Source: Saccharothrix sp. NRRL B-16348 (GTDB lineage Bacteria; Actinomycetota; Actinomycetes; Mycobacteriales; Pseudonocardiaceae). From it: 64,000 nt of DNA. How positions within the stretch are numbered: position 1 is the first letter of the stretch; each line of letters opens with the position of its first letter. The translations under genes were made by a program, and so were the position numbers. This document shows, in pieces, positions 53,211-61,060 of this stretch. The stretch is from assembly GCF_001280085.1 (NCBI RefSeq), contig NZ_LGED01000258.1, positions 1 through 64,000 of the forward strand, in the 5' to 3' direction. The notes under the pieces were generated by a model. The model had not been told where the DNA came from. It searched no databases and worked only from the letters and a program-made list of their open reading frames with translations.

Positions 53211-53555
53211 TCAGGCGGTGCGGGTGCGCCGCCCCTTCAGCTCCTCCAGCCGCTCGTCCAGCAGCTCTTCGAGCTCCGGGATCGTGCGCCGCTCCAGGAG
53301 CATGTCCCAGTGCGTGCGCGGCGGCTTGACCTTCTTCGCCTCCGGCTCGGCGCCGTCGATGATCTTCGACTCCTGGCCGTGGAGGCGGCACTCCCAGGTG
53401 TGCGGGATCTCGGCGTCGTCGGAGAACGGGACCTCGAAGTCGTGGCCCTTGGGGCAGGCGTACCGCACCGACCGGCGCGGGGCGAGGTCGTGATTGCGGT
53501 CGGTCTCGTAGCTGACTGCTCCGAGCCGGCTACCCCGTAGAACGCGGTCGGCCAT
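53211..53555 (-). CDS. rbpA: RNA polymerase-binding protein RbpA
   Basis: 114-residue actinobacterial RNA polymerase accessory protein that stabilises sigma-A open complexes. RGSRLGAVSYETDRN, RYACPKGHDFEVPF, IPHTWECRLHG and the C-terminal sigma-interaction helix RTHWDMLLERRTIPELEELL are diagnostic. ATG 53555. Its promoter region carries a sigma-R-like promoter, in line with the oxidative-stress control known for rbpA in Streptomyces. Confidence 0.97.
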   Translation of the reverse strand: MADRVLRGSRLGAVSYETDRNHDLAPRRSVRYACPKGHDFEVPFSDDAEIPHTWECRLHGQESKIIDGAEPEAKKVKPPRTHWDMLLERRTIPELEELLDERLEELKGRRTRTA

Positions 53556-53613
53556 GGCGGTGTCCTTTCGCTCGGCTCAGGGCCGGGGCCCAGGCTTGTT
53601 GCTCACCGAGTGC

Positions 53614-53640
53614 AACGATCGGACTGCTCCGTTCGTTCCC
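53614..53640 (-). promoter_or_regulatory. Sigma-R-type promoter of rbpA
   Basis: On the minus strand GGGAAC (53640-53635), 17 bp, then CGTT (53617-53614), about 60 bp before the rbpA ATG. It fits the ECF sigma-R consensus GGGAAT-N18-CGTT closely. Confidence 0.55.
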
Positions 53641-54025
53641 GGCTTCACGGTCATCGTCGCCCACAGTGACGTCTTTCACCCGTCAACGAAGGCTTCCTCC
53701 TAAGGGATGCAATCGCGGCCGGTTCGTGACGCGTTATCAAGCTACCGGGCGACCCCATCACACTGATGGAGCAGTCCTGGCAGAAGTCGTGCGGCTGCGA
53801 CAGCTTAGACCGACCACGTAGGGCGACGTTACGGCGGGTTTAACTCGCCGGTAGTGACGTCCGTCATGGTCACGGTTACGCAAAGTTATTTCATGGTTTT
53901 CGGGGGTCGTCGCCACGCAGGGTGGCGGCACGAGTGTGTTCGGTGGCGGACATGAGGATGTATCACCCGTCCGGACCGCACCCAAACGTCCAATCGGACG
54001 CTTTATCCGTTCGATGACTTCAGTG
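53641..54025. other. Gene-free AT-richer region between rbpA and NUDIX gene
   Basis: About 385 bp with clearly lower GC than the surroundings. It contains GGCG-GGTTTAACT-CGCC (near 53830-53850) and TGGTCACGGTTACGCAAAG-like sequence, but no convincing coding frame or known RNA element. Probably promoter DNA for rbpA and the end region of the NUDIX gene. Confidence 0.4.
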
Positions 54026-54502
54026 TCACTCGAAAGAGTGCTTTTCGGCGAGTCGGTCGAGCAGCTCCCGTTGGGCCTTCACCACTTTTACCCGCGCCTC
54101 GACCAGAGGAAACCAGGCCACCCGGTCCACCTCCGGGAACTCCCGCACCGTCCCGGACCCCCGCGGCCACTCCAGGGTGAACGTCCCCGGAACCACCCGT
54201 CCGGGGTCCAGGTCTCCCTCCAGTGCCCACGCGGTCACCACCTTGCCCCCGGACTGCCGGACCTCGCCCAACGGCACCAGCGGGCCCTCGGGCACCGGCA
54301 ACCCCAACTCCTCGGCGAACTCCCGGCGCGCGGTCGCCTCCAGCTCCTCGTCGCCGTCCGGCTCGCCCTTCGGGATCGACCACGCGCCCTCGTCCTTGCG
54401 CGCCCAGAACGGGCCGCCCATGTGGCCCAGCAGCACCTGCGGCGCGCCGTCGACCACCCGGTACAGCAGGATCCCGGCGCTGCGCGCCCCCGTCACGCCC
54501 AC
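54026..54502 (-). CDS. NUDIX hydrolase
   Basis: 158-residue NUDIX pyrophosphohydrolase. The Nudix box GEPDGDEELEATARREFAEELG is intact (G, E, REF, EE, G positions), preceded by GAWSIPK. It resembles bacterial Ap4A-type or MutT-like enzymes; the extra LEWPRGSGTVREFPEVDRVAWF is typical of Ap4A-like members. GTG 54502 starts MGVTGARSAGILLYR. Substrate not determined. Confidence 0.9.
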   Translation of the reverse strand: MGVTGARSAGILLYRVVDGAPQVLLGHMGGPFWARKDEGAWSIPKGEPDGDEELEATARREFAEELGLPVPEGPLVPLGEVRQSGGKVVTAWALEGDLDPGRVVPGTFTLEWPRGSGTVREFPEVDRVAWFPLVEARVKVVKAQRELLDRLAEKHSFE

Positions 54503-54587
54503 CCTCCCGCCACGAGCCCCGAACGCGCCGTCGTCCCTGCAGCCGTCATGCGCCCAGTCATGTGCACAGTGTGGCCGCCCTCAGAGG

Positions 54588-55190
54588 TCACGTCTTGCGC
54601 CGGGTGCGCATGTGGATCTGCTCGCCCTGCTTGCCGAACAGGCTCAGGATCTCCACCGGCTCCGGACCCGCCGGCCCGAACCAGTGCGGCAGCCGCGTGT
54701 CGAACTCCGCCGCCTCGCCGGGCGCCAGCACCACGTCGTGGTCGGCCAGGATCAGCCGCAGCCGCCCCGACAGCACGTAGAGCCACTCGTAGCCGGTGTG
54801 CGTGCGCGGATCCGGCTCGCCCCGCTCCGGGATGATCATCTTGAACGCCTGCAGGCCGCCGGGCTGCTGGGTCAGCGGCAGCACCGTCATGCCGTTGCGG
54901 CGGATCGGCACCGGCCGGATCCGCGGGTCGCCGACCGGCGGCGCGCCCACCAGCTCGTCCAGCGGCACGCGGTGCGCCCGCGCGATCGGCAGCAGCAGCT
55001 CCAGGCTCGGCCGGCGCTGCCCCGACTCCAGCCGCGACAGGGTGCTCTTGGAGATCCCCGTCGCCTCCGCCAAGTCCGCCAGCGTCGCGCCGCGGCTCGT
55101 GCGGATGTGCCGCAGCCGCTCGCCGACCTTGTCCAACACCTCGTCGGTCGGGTCGTCGGGCTCGGTGGGGGTGGTGCCGGCGTCGCTCAT
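54588..55190 (-). CDS. XRE-cupin transcriptional regulator
   Basis: 200-residue regulator. The helix-turn-helix is RLRHIRTSRGATLADLAEATGISKSTLSRLESG (seen in pieces), followed by a cupin domain with [29 protein letters not shown] and HWFGPAG. Ligand binding by the cupin is expected. ATG 55190. It stands alone, downstream of tdk on the same strand. Confidence 0.9.
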   Translation of the reverse strand: MSDAGTTPTEPDDPTDEVLDKVGERLRHIRTSRGATLADLAEATGISKSTLSRLESGQRRPSLELLLPIARAHRVPLDELVGAPPVGDPRIRPVPIRRNGMTVLPLTQQPGGLQAFKMIIPERGEPDPRTHTGYEWLYVLSGRLRLILADHDVVLAPGEAAEFDTRLPHWFGPAGPEPVEILSLFGKQGEQIHMRTRRKT

Positions 55191-55273
55191 GTGTCGTCCC
55201 GGATACGGCAACAAGGATTGCCCATTGTGGGACGCGGGGACGGCGGTCGTCCAGCCGGGTCGGGCCGGCCGGG

Positions 55274-55993
55274 TCAGGTCAGGCTGAGCTGGTGGCCGTT
55301 CACCGTGTGCGGGCCGAGGTCGCCGGTGCGGTAGTGCGTGCGGCACAACACCTGGTAGCGGACCTCCACGGTGTCCGCCGCGACCGTGTCGGCGACCAGC
55401 ACCGTGTCCCCGGCGCGCACCACGTCGCCGTCGTGGACGCGGGCGTTGAACCGGCCCGGGCGCCCGCACCAGCACAACACCTCGACCTGGATCGCGTTGA
55501 GCTCGTCGGCCAGCTCGAACAGCCGCTGCGACCCCGGGAACAGGCAACTGCGGAAATCGGTCGCCAGCCCGAAGCAGTAGACCTCCAGGTGCGCGTCGTC
55601 GGCCAGCTCCGCCAACTGGTCGACCTGCTCGGCCGACAGGAACTGCGCCTCGTCGACGATGACGTAGTCCACCCGGCTGCCCCGCGCCCAGTGCTCCCGC
55701 ACCAACGCGCACAGGTCCATGCCCTCGTGGACCTCCAACGCCGTGCGCACCAGGCCCATGCGGCTGGAGATCGTCGGCTTGCCCGACCGGTCGTGGCGCA
55801 CCAGCAGCAGCCCGCGGCGGCCCTGCCGGGCCTGGTTGTGGTCGATCTGCAGCGCCAACGTCGACTTGCCGCAGTCCATCGGCCCGAAGAAGAACCGCAA
55901 CCGCCCCGTGGGCGGCAGACCGCGGCCGACCCCGGCGGCGGGCACGGAGGACAGCGCGTCGGTCGGGTCCGGGGAGGCGATGATCGGTTCCAC
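55274..55993 (-). CDS. tdk: Thymidine kinase
   Basis: 239-residue type II thymidine kinase. P-loop FFFGPMDCGKSTLAL, DEAQFLSAEQVDQLAEL, and the zinc-ribbon cysteines LCWCGRPGRFNAR and VLCRTHY are present. GTG 55993 gives a 30-residue N-terminal extension before the P-loop; a GGGTGG lies 9 bp upstream. Salvages thymidine to dTMP. A terminator-like hairpin of the convergent direction lies 190 bp upstream. Confidence 0.94.
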   Translation of the reverse strand: MEPIIASPDPTDALSSVPAAGVGRGLPPTGRLRFFFGPMDCGKSTLALQIDHNQARQGRRGLLLVRHDRSGKPTISSRMGLVRTALEVHEGMDLCALVREHWARGSRVDYVIVDEAQFLSAEQVDQLAELADDAHLEVYCFGLATDFRSCLFPGSQRLFELADELNAIQVEVLCWCGRPGRFNARVHDGDVVRAGDTVLVADTVAADTVEVRYQVLCRTHYRTGDLGPHTVNGHQLSLT

Positions 55994-56183
55994 GGCGGGC
56001 CACCCTAGTGCGCGCCGCCGCCCACCGGTGTCCCGGCCTTCCGCACACCCGAGGCCGCACGCACCACGCCGGGGGGCGTCGACCGGGCGGCCGGTCCGCG
56101 GCGGCCGGGTGTGGTGCCCGCCGACTCCGCCTCGCGGCCCGAAAGCCCCGGGTGGTCCCGAGCGGACACGGTCGAGGTGTGCG

Positions 56184-56219
56184 GGTGCCTCCCGGCCGGA
56201 CGTGCGGCCGGGAGGCACC
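56184..56219 (-). terminator. Hairpin after RidA gene
   Basis: A 15-bp perfect stem (56184-56198 with 56205-56219) with a 6-nt loop begins 18 bp past the RidA stop. The rest of the 244-bp gap upstream of tdk holds no gene. Confidence 0.85.
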
Positions 56220-56237
56220 GGGGTCGGCGTGCGGCGG

Positions 56238-56630
56238 TCAGCGTGCGGCGACGGCGTCGACCTCGAACAGCATCCCGGGCAGGGCGAGCGTGGCGACGCC
56301 CAGCAGGGTCTGGGCGGGCGGCCGGTCGCCCCAGATGCGGGTGATGTGCCCGAGCAGGACGGTGAGCCGGTCGGCGTCGTGGTCGACGACGTAGGTGCCC
56401 AGGCGGGCGACGTGCCGGTAGTCGAGGCCTTCGGCGCGCAGCGCGACGCCGAGGTTGGCGAAGGCGCGGGCAACCTGGTCGGCGAAGTCGTCGGAGACGA
56501 CCTGGCCGTCCGGGCCGGAGCCGTACTGGCCCGCGACGAACACCAGGTCGCCCGTGGTGGCGGCGACGTGGCTGTAGCCGTAGCCGGAGGGGTCGTGGAG
56601 CTCGGCGGGGTTGGTCAGGGTGTGCGGCAC
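56238..56630 (-). CDS. RidA-family reactive imine/enamine deaminase
   Basis: 130-residue RidA/YjgF fold protein (GDLVFVAGQYGSGPDG, then RLTVLLGHI and PAQTLLGVATLALPGMLFEVDAVA). It hydrolyses reactive enamine/imine intermediates; the catalytic Arg of classic RidA (R105) falls in the segment read as RPPAQTLLG, which is shifted, so activity is unsure. GTG 56630 with GAGGA. It lies directly after an Rrf2 regulator in the same direction. Confidence 0.85.
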   Translation of the reverse strand: MPHTLTNPAELHDPSGYGYSHVAATTGDLVFVAGQYGSGPDGQVVSDDFADQVARAFANLGVALRAEGLDYRHVARLGTYVVDHDADRLTVLLGHITRIWGDRPPAQTLLGVATLALPGMLFEVDAVAAR

Positions 56631-56678
56631 GGTCGTCCTCTTCCGTTCGGTCCGTCGGACAAGGGGCAAAGGGTCGGG

Positions 56679-57128
56679 TCAGGTGAGTCGGGCGCGGGTG
56701 GCGGCCGGGGCGTCGGGGTCGGCGCGGCGCACGTCGGCGTCGAGGTCGGCGAGGGTGCGGCCGGCCAGTTCACGGCGCCAGGCCAGTTCGGCGCGGGTCA
56801 TGGCGGCGTCGATGGCGCAGCGGGTGGTGTGGGGGCCGCCCGCGCGGATCTCGGTGCAGCGGAACGCGGGGTCCGCGCCGTCGACGGCGGTGACGACGTC
56901 CATGAGGGTGACGGCGTGCGGTGGCCGGTCGAGCAGGTAGCCGCCGCGGGGGCCGGGGGTGGAGCGGACGATGCCGGCGCGGCCGAGGGCCTGCAGCTGT
57001 TTGGTCAGGTAGGCCGCCGGCAGGCCGTGCAGGGCGGCGAGGCGGGCGGCGGGCACGGGCGTGTCGCCCGCCCAGGACAGGTCCAGGCAGCAGTGCAGGG
57101 CCCATTCGACGCCCTCGGCCATCTTCAC
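56679..57128 (-). CDS. Rrf2-family transcriptional regulator
   Basis: 149-residue Rrf2 regulator. VEWALHCCLDLSWAG, AYLTKQLQALGRAGIVRSTPGPRGGYLLDRPP is the winged-helix/wing signature. Cysteines at HCC, FRCTEI and TRCAID do not match the C-x8-C-x4-C spacing of NsrR/IscR, so iron-sulfur binding is doubtful. It probably controls itself and RidA through CTGGA-N9-TCCAG in its promoter. Divergent from padR. Confidence 0.88.
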   Translation of the reverse strand: MKMAEGVEWALHCCLDLSWAGDTPVPAARLAALHGLPAAYLTKQLQALGRAGIVRSTPGPRGGYLLDRPPHAVTLMDVVTAVDGADPAFRCTEIRAGGPHTTRCAIDAAMTRAELAWRRELAGRTLADLDADVRRADPDAPAATRARLT

Positions 57129-57149
57129 GGGAGCCAGCCTAGCCCAATC

Positions 57150-57168
57150 CTGGACATTGCGTATCCAG
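57150..57168. promoter_or_regulatory. Inverted repeat CTGGA-N9-TCCAG in rrf2/padR region
   Basis: 5-bp arms (8 of 9 positions match when the outer bases are included), placed 22 bp from the rrf2 start; probable Rrf2 autoregulatory site. Confidence 0.5.
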
Positions 57169-57173
57169 ATTTA

Positions 57174-57211
57174 TTGCCGAGATATATCGCGAAGCGGTAT
57201 AACCTGCGGTG
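57174..57211 (+). promoter_or_regulatory. padR promoter with internal operator and leaderless start
   Basis: TTGCCG (57174-57179), 18 bp, TATAAC (57198-57203), then 7 bp to GTG 57211, which would be the first transcribed base. The near-palindrome CGAGATATATCGCG (57178-57191) lies in the spacer and resembles PadR sites. Confidence 0.6.
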
Positions 57212-57534
57212 TGAGAGGTATGTCGGAGCAGGTGTTCCTGGTGCTCACCGCGTTGGCGGAGGAGCCGTTGCACGGGTACGCGATCGTCCGCGCGGTCGAC
57301 GTGCTGTCGGAGGGTCGGATGCGGTTGCGGGTCGGCACGCTCTACGGGGTGCTCGACCGGCTCGTCGCGGAGGGCCTGGCCGAGCGTGACCGCGAGGAGG
57401 TCCACCAGGGCCGGCTGCGCCGCTACTACCGGCTGACCGACGCCGGTGTGCGGGCGCTGTCGGCGGAGGTGGCCCGGTTGTCGGCGAACGTGCGCGCCGC
57501 GTCGTCGGTGCTCAAGGCGAGAGGTGCGCTGTGA
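57211..57534 (+). CDS. PadR-family regulator
   Basis: 107-residue PadR winged helix (VFLVLTALAEEPLHGYAIVRAVD, LRVGTLYGVLDRLVAEGLAERDREE, RRYYRLTDAGVRALSAEVARL). The GTG start fits a leaderless mRNA predicted from its promoter; ATG 57220 is a less likely alternative because its would-be ribosome site would be only 1 bp away. Coupled by GTGA to a membrane protein gene it probably controls. Confidence 0.9.
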   Translation: MRGMSEQVFLVLTALAEEPLHGYAIVRAVDVLSEGRMRLRVGTLYGVLDRLVAEGLAERDREEVHQGRLRRYYRLTDAGVRALSAEVARLSANVRAASSVLKARGAL

Positions 57535-58247
57535 GGTCGAACCTGGAACGCCGCTACCGGACGCTGCTGCGGGTACTGCCCGCCTGGTACCGCGCCGAGC
57601 GCGAGGAGGAGATGGTCGGGATCTTCCTGGCCGACCGCACCGACGACCTGGACCTGGAGCACGGCTGGCCGGGCTGGGGCGAGACGGGCGCGACGCTGGC
57701 CCTGGCGGTGCGGGTGCGGCTGGGGACGCGGCGCGCGGCCGGGACGGTGCTGCGGCTGCTGGCGTTGACCGGGCTGCTCGGGCAGCTGGTGGCGGCGGCG
57801 CAGTCGTGGACGGTGACCGCCCGCGTCGGGTTCTTCGGCGACGTTCAGGGCTGGTGGTACGACGTGGCGGCGGTGGCGGCGTTCACGGCACTGGTCGCGG
57901 GCCGGCGGGCGGTGGGCCGGGTCGCCGCGGGCGTGCTCGGTGTGGCGTCGCTGGCGCCGGTGGTGTGGTCGGTGGCGGTCGGGTTCCCGGCGTGGCTGAC
58001 GCTGCTGTGGCACGGGCCGGTGCTGGTGACGTCGGTCGTGGCGGTGGCGGCGTTCCACCGGGAGGCGCCGCCGGTGTCGCCGCGGTGGTGGACGATCGCG
58101 CCGGTCGCGCTGGTCGCGGGGATCGCGTCGGTGGTGTTCGCCCCGGCGCTGTCGACGCGGACGATGCTGGCGGCGTGGCTGATCGCCGCGGTCGTGGTGG
58201 CGGTGTTCCGGCCCTGGTCGGCCCGGGTGTCCGTGCCCGCCGCGTGA
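57531..58247 (+). CDS. Integral membrane protein encoded after padR
   Basis: 238 residues, about six helices (LLALTGLLGQLVAAAQ, VAAVAAFTALVAG, VLGVASLAPVVWSVAVGF, LTSVVAVAAF, IAPVALVAGIASVVFAPAL, AAWLIAAVVVAVF), after a conserved soluble start LLRVLPAWYRAEREEEMVGIFL. Proteins with this PAWYRxxREEEM start are frequent next to padR in actinomycetes; function unknown. GTG overlaps padR stop. A strong hairpin follows. Confidence 0.85.
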   Translation: MRSNLERRYRTLLRVLPAWYRAEREEEMVGIFLADRTDDLDLEHGWPGWGETGATLALAVRVRLGTRRAAGTVLRLLALTGLLGQLVAAAQSWTVTARVGFFGDVQGWWYDVAAVAAFTALVAGRRAVGRVAAGVLGVASLAPVVWSVAVGFPAWLTLLWHGPVLVTSVVAVAAFHREAPPVSPRWWTIAPVALVAGIASVVFAPALSTRTMLAAWLIAAVVVAVFRPWSARVSVPAA

Positions 58248-58253
58248 CGCCGC

Positions 58254-58295
58254 GGTGCGCCCCGCCCGGTTCTTCACCGCCGGGCGGGGCGCACC
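58254..58295. terminator. Bidirectional terminator between convergent genes
   Basis: 16-bp perfect GC stem (58254-58269 with 58280-58295), 10-nt loop, overlapping the end of the MFS gene on the other side. Confidence 0.85.
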
Positions 58296-58297
58296 GG

Positions 58298-59695
58298 TCA
58301 GACCTTGGCGGGGACCGGGTTGCCGGACGCGGCGATCGCCTTGCGCACCGGCACGAAGATCATCAGCACGAACCCGGCCACGAAGAAGATCACCAGCGAG
58401 ATGATCGCGAGCCGGAACGACCCGGTGGCCTGCCCGACGCCCGCGAACACCAGCGGACCCAGCCACGACGTGGACCGCTCGCCGACCTCGTAGAGCGAGA
58501 AGTACTGCGCCTCGCGGCCGGGCGGGATCATCTGGCTGAACAGCGACCGCGACAACGCGTTCGTGCCGCCCAGCACCAGCCCGATGCCCACCGCGAGCCC
58601 GTAGAACTGGACCTGCTGCCCGGCCTGCACGAAGAACGCCGCCGCGACCACCACGATCCACACGCACAGGCTCACCATGATCGTGCGCTTCGCGCCCCAC
58701 GACTTCGCCACCCGCCCGTGCAGCATGCCGCCCAGGAACGCGACGAACTGCACGATCAGGATCGTGGTGATCAGCACCGTCTCGTCGAGCAGCAGCTCGT
58801 CGCGGCCGTACTGGGCCGAGACGTTCGCGACGGTGGCGATGCCGTCGGTGTAGATGAGGTAGGTGCCCAGGAACGCCAGCGTCAGCGGGAACAGGCGGGC
58901 CTGCTTGATCGTCTGCCGCAGCTCGGCGAACCCGGCGGTGATGACCGACGCGCCCGACTCGGAGCCGTGCGGCGGCTGGTGCCGCTTGAGCCGCGCCAGC
59001 GGGATGAGCGTGAACCCGGCCCACCACAGACCCGAGAACACGAACCCGACGCGGACCGCCGCGCCCTCGCTCAACCCGACCGCGTCGTGACCGATGAACA
59101 GCGCCAGCTGCACCGCCAACGCCAGGCCGCCGCCGAGGTACCCGAACGCCCACCCGCGGGTGGACACCGCGTCGCGCTCGTCGGGGGTGGCGATCTCGGG
59201 CAGGAACGCGTAGTACACGACGACCGACGCGCCGTAGCAGATGTTGCCGAGGACGAACAGCGCGACGCCGAGGTGCCAGTTGTCGCCGCTGACCGTGGCC
59301 AGCGCGACCGTCGCGACCGAGCCGGTGAACGCCAACCCGCCGAGCATGCGGCGCTTGTTCTGGGTGCGGTCGGCGATCGCGCCCATCACCGGCAGCACCA
59401 CGACCTGCACGAGGGTGGCGATCGACAGCAGGTAGCCCCACAGCGACCCGGCGGGGAAGTAGGCGCCGAACAGGGAGATGTCGCACTGCTTGAGCGACCC
59501 GTCCGCACACGCGTCCGGGCCGTTGCGGGCGGTGTCGGCGACCGCCGCCTCCTTGGCCACCGCGGTGAGGTAGCCGGAGAGGAACACGGTGACCACCGAG
59601 GTGGGGAACACCGAGTTCGCCCAGTCGTACCAGGTCCACCCGCGCTGTTCCCGCTTGCGGTCCACGGCGGGTGCGGTGCTGTCGGCCACGCTCAT
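58298..59695 (-). CDS. MFS permease (UMF1/Atg22-like)
   Basis: Membrane transporter of the UMF1-like MFS group, about 465 residues, with 12 helices. WYDWANSVFPTSVVTVFLSGYL is the family start; PVMGAIADRTQNKRRML and EVGERSTSWLGPLVFAGVGQ are the conserved loops. ATG 59695 is chosen because a -10 box (TATACA, 59711-59706) lies 10 bp before it; ATG 59722 lies upstream of that box. A 20-bp perfect palindrome sits next to the promoter. Confidence 0.85.
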   Translation of the reverse strand: MSVADSTAPAVDRKREQRGWTWYDWANSVFPTSVVTVFLSGYLTAVAKEAAVADTARNGPDACADGSLKQCDISLFGAYFPAGSLWGYLLSIATLVQVVVLPVMGAIADRTQNKRRMLGGLAFTGSVATVALATVSGDNWHLGVALFVLGNICYGASVVVYYAFLPEIATPDERDAVSTRGWAFGYLGGGLALAVQLALFIGHDAVGLSEGAAVRVGFVFSGLWWAGFTLIPLARLKRHQPPHGSESGASVITAGFAELRQTIKQARLFPLTLAFLGTYLIYTDGIATVANVSAQYGRDELLLDETVLITTILIVQFVAFLGGMLHGRVAKSWGAKRTIMVSLCVWIVVVAAAFFVQAGQQVQFYGLAVGIGLVLGGTNALSRSLFSQMIPPGREAQYFSLYEVGERSTSWLGPLVFAGVGQATGSFRLAIISLVIFFVAGFVLMIFVPVRKAIAASGNPVPAKV

Positions 59696-59725
59696 GGGGG
59701 CGGACTGTATATCGCCCGTCATCCG

Positions 59726-59745
59726 TTGGTGGTGATCACCACCAA
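59726..59745. promoter_or_regulatory. 20-bp perfect palindrome TTGGTGGTGATCACCACCAA
   Basis: Lies 31 bp upstream of the MFS start and overlaps the region expected for the -35 box (TATACA at -10). A strong repressor site candidate; no regulator gene is adjacent. Confidence 0.7.
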
Positions 59746-59794
59746 GCTGTTGCCAACCGGCCGCCCCGACGCCACCGCCACAGCCGGCGCCGGG

Positions 59795-60568
59795 TCAGCC
59801 CGCCCAGGCCCTGCGGTCGATGAGCACGTCGCGCAGCCGGTCCGGCCGGTCGGTGACCAGCCCGTCCACGCCGAGGTCCAGCAGCCGCCGCATCTCCGCC
59901 TCGTCGTCGATGGTCCACACGTGCACCTCCAGGCCGCGGCGGTGCGCGGCGGCCACGAACCGGCCGTCCACCACCAGCAGCCGGCCCTGGTTCACCGGCA
60001 CCTGCGCCACCATGCCCCGCACCGGCAGCCCCACCAGCGGCATCCGCCCCGCCGCCCACAGCGCGCCCGCCGACCGCGGCCCCATCGACGTCAGCAGCCC
60101 CGGCCCGGCGAGCCTGCGCAGCCGCGCCAGCCGCTTCTCCGAGAACGACGCCAGGCACACCCGCTGCAGCGACCCGGTCCGGCGCAGCACGTCCAGCACC
60201 GGCACCACCGCCGAGTCGGCCTTGACGTCGATGTTCACCCACGCGTCCGGCAGGTCCTCCAGCAGGTCCTCCAGCCTGGAGATCGGCTCCCGCCCGCCCA
60301 CGTTGGCCTTGCGCACCGCCGACCACGGCTGCGCCGCCACCGGCCCGGTCGCGTCGGTCGTGCGGTCCAACGTCGCGTCGTGGTGCACCACCACCACACC
60401 GTCGGAGGTGGCGTGCACGTCGGTCTCCAGGTACCGGTAGCCCTCCTGGTGCGCGCGGCGGAACGCGGCCAGCGAGTTCTCCATCCCCGACAGGTCGTCG
60501 AGGTGCCAGCCCCGGTGGGCGAACGCGCGGGGGTGCGGTCCGGACAGGTACGGGTGGTTCGCGGTCAC
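59795..60568 (-). CDS. Glycerophosphodiester phosphodiesterase
   Basis: 257-residue GDPD (GTG 60568 start, giving VTANHPYLSGPHP). FAHRGWHLDDLSGMENSLAAFRRA holds the catalytic His and Glu; YLETDVHATSDGVVVVHHDATLDR contributes the second Glu and Asp. Hydrolyses glycerophosphodiesters to glycerol-3-phosphate and an alcohol. No signal peptide, so it acts in the cytoplasm. It shares no operon with the MFS gene after it, which has its own promoter. Confidence 0.92.
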   Translation of the reverse strand: MTANHPYLSGPHPRAFAHRGWHLDDLSGMENSLAAFRRAHQEGYRYLETDVHATSDGVVVVHHDATLDRTTDATGPVAAQPWSAVRKANVGGREPISRLEDLLEDLPDAWVNIDVKADSAVVPVLDVLRRTGSLQRVCLASFSEKRLARLRRLAGPGLLTSMGPRSAGALWAAGRMPLVGLPVRGMVAQVPVNQGRLLVVDGRFVAAAHRRGLEVHVWTIDDEAEMRRLLDLGVDGLVTDRPDRLRDVLIDRRAWAG

Positions 60569-60635
60569 ACCCGGAGTCTGCCCTGGCGGCGTGGCGCGGG
60601 GGTGACCGGTGGGTAGCGGGATACCGTCGCGCGCC

Positions 60636-60992
60636 ATGGAGTTGGTGACCGAGCCCGTCGCGGCGCGCCGTGAGGAAGCCAGGCACTGCGCCTGGTGCGG
60701 CCGCCGCCTGCCCGACAGCGGCCGGATCGGACGGCCCCGCCGGTACTGCGCGCAGCCGTGCCGGCAACGCGCCTACGAACGGCGGGCCGCCGTGCAGCGC
60801 GGAGGGCTCCCGGAGGACGCCGTGGTGCTGTCCGCGGGGGAGTTGGCCGACCTGCAGGACCGGCTGTTCCAGCTGAGGTGCGCCGCGGAGGACGTCGCCA
60901 CCGCCGCCGCGGACGGCGCCGACGGGGCGGAGTTGCGGCGGCTGGCGGGGGAACTGGTCGACACCGCGCGTGGTCTGGAGCGGTTGCGCTGA
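60636..60992 (+). CDS. Small zinc-ribbon-like protein
   Basis: 118-residue protein with two cysteine pairs, HCAWCGRRLPDSG and RRYCAQPCRQRAYERRAA, spaced like a zinc ribbon, then a helical coil (DVATAAADGADGAELRRLAGEL). Basic Arg-rich arm after the ribbon suggests nucleic-acid binding. ATG 60636 is the only sensible start. Widely seen shape in actinomycetes; no function known. 70 bp upstream of the diguanylate cyclase gene. Confidence 0.8.
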   Translation: MELVTEPVAARREEARHCAWCGRRLPDSGRIGRPRRYCAQPCRQRAYERRAAVQRGGLPEDAVVLSAGELADLQDRLFQLRCAAEDVATAAADGADGAELRRLAGELVDTARGLERLR

Positions 60993-61060
60993 ACCACGTC
61001 GGCTTGCCCCCCGCGTGTGGTCTCGACCATCATGACGCGCGGGTGGGCGAGGAGGGGCGC

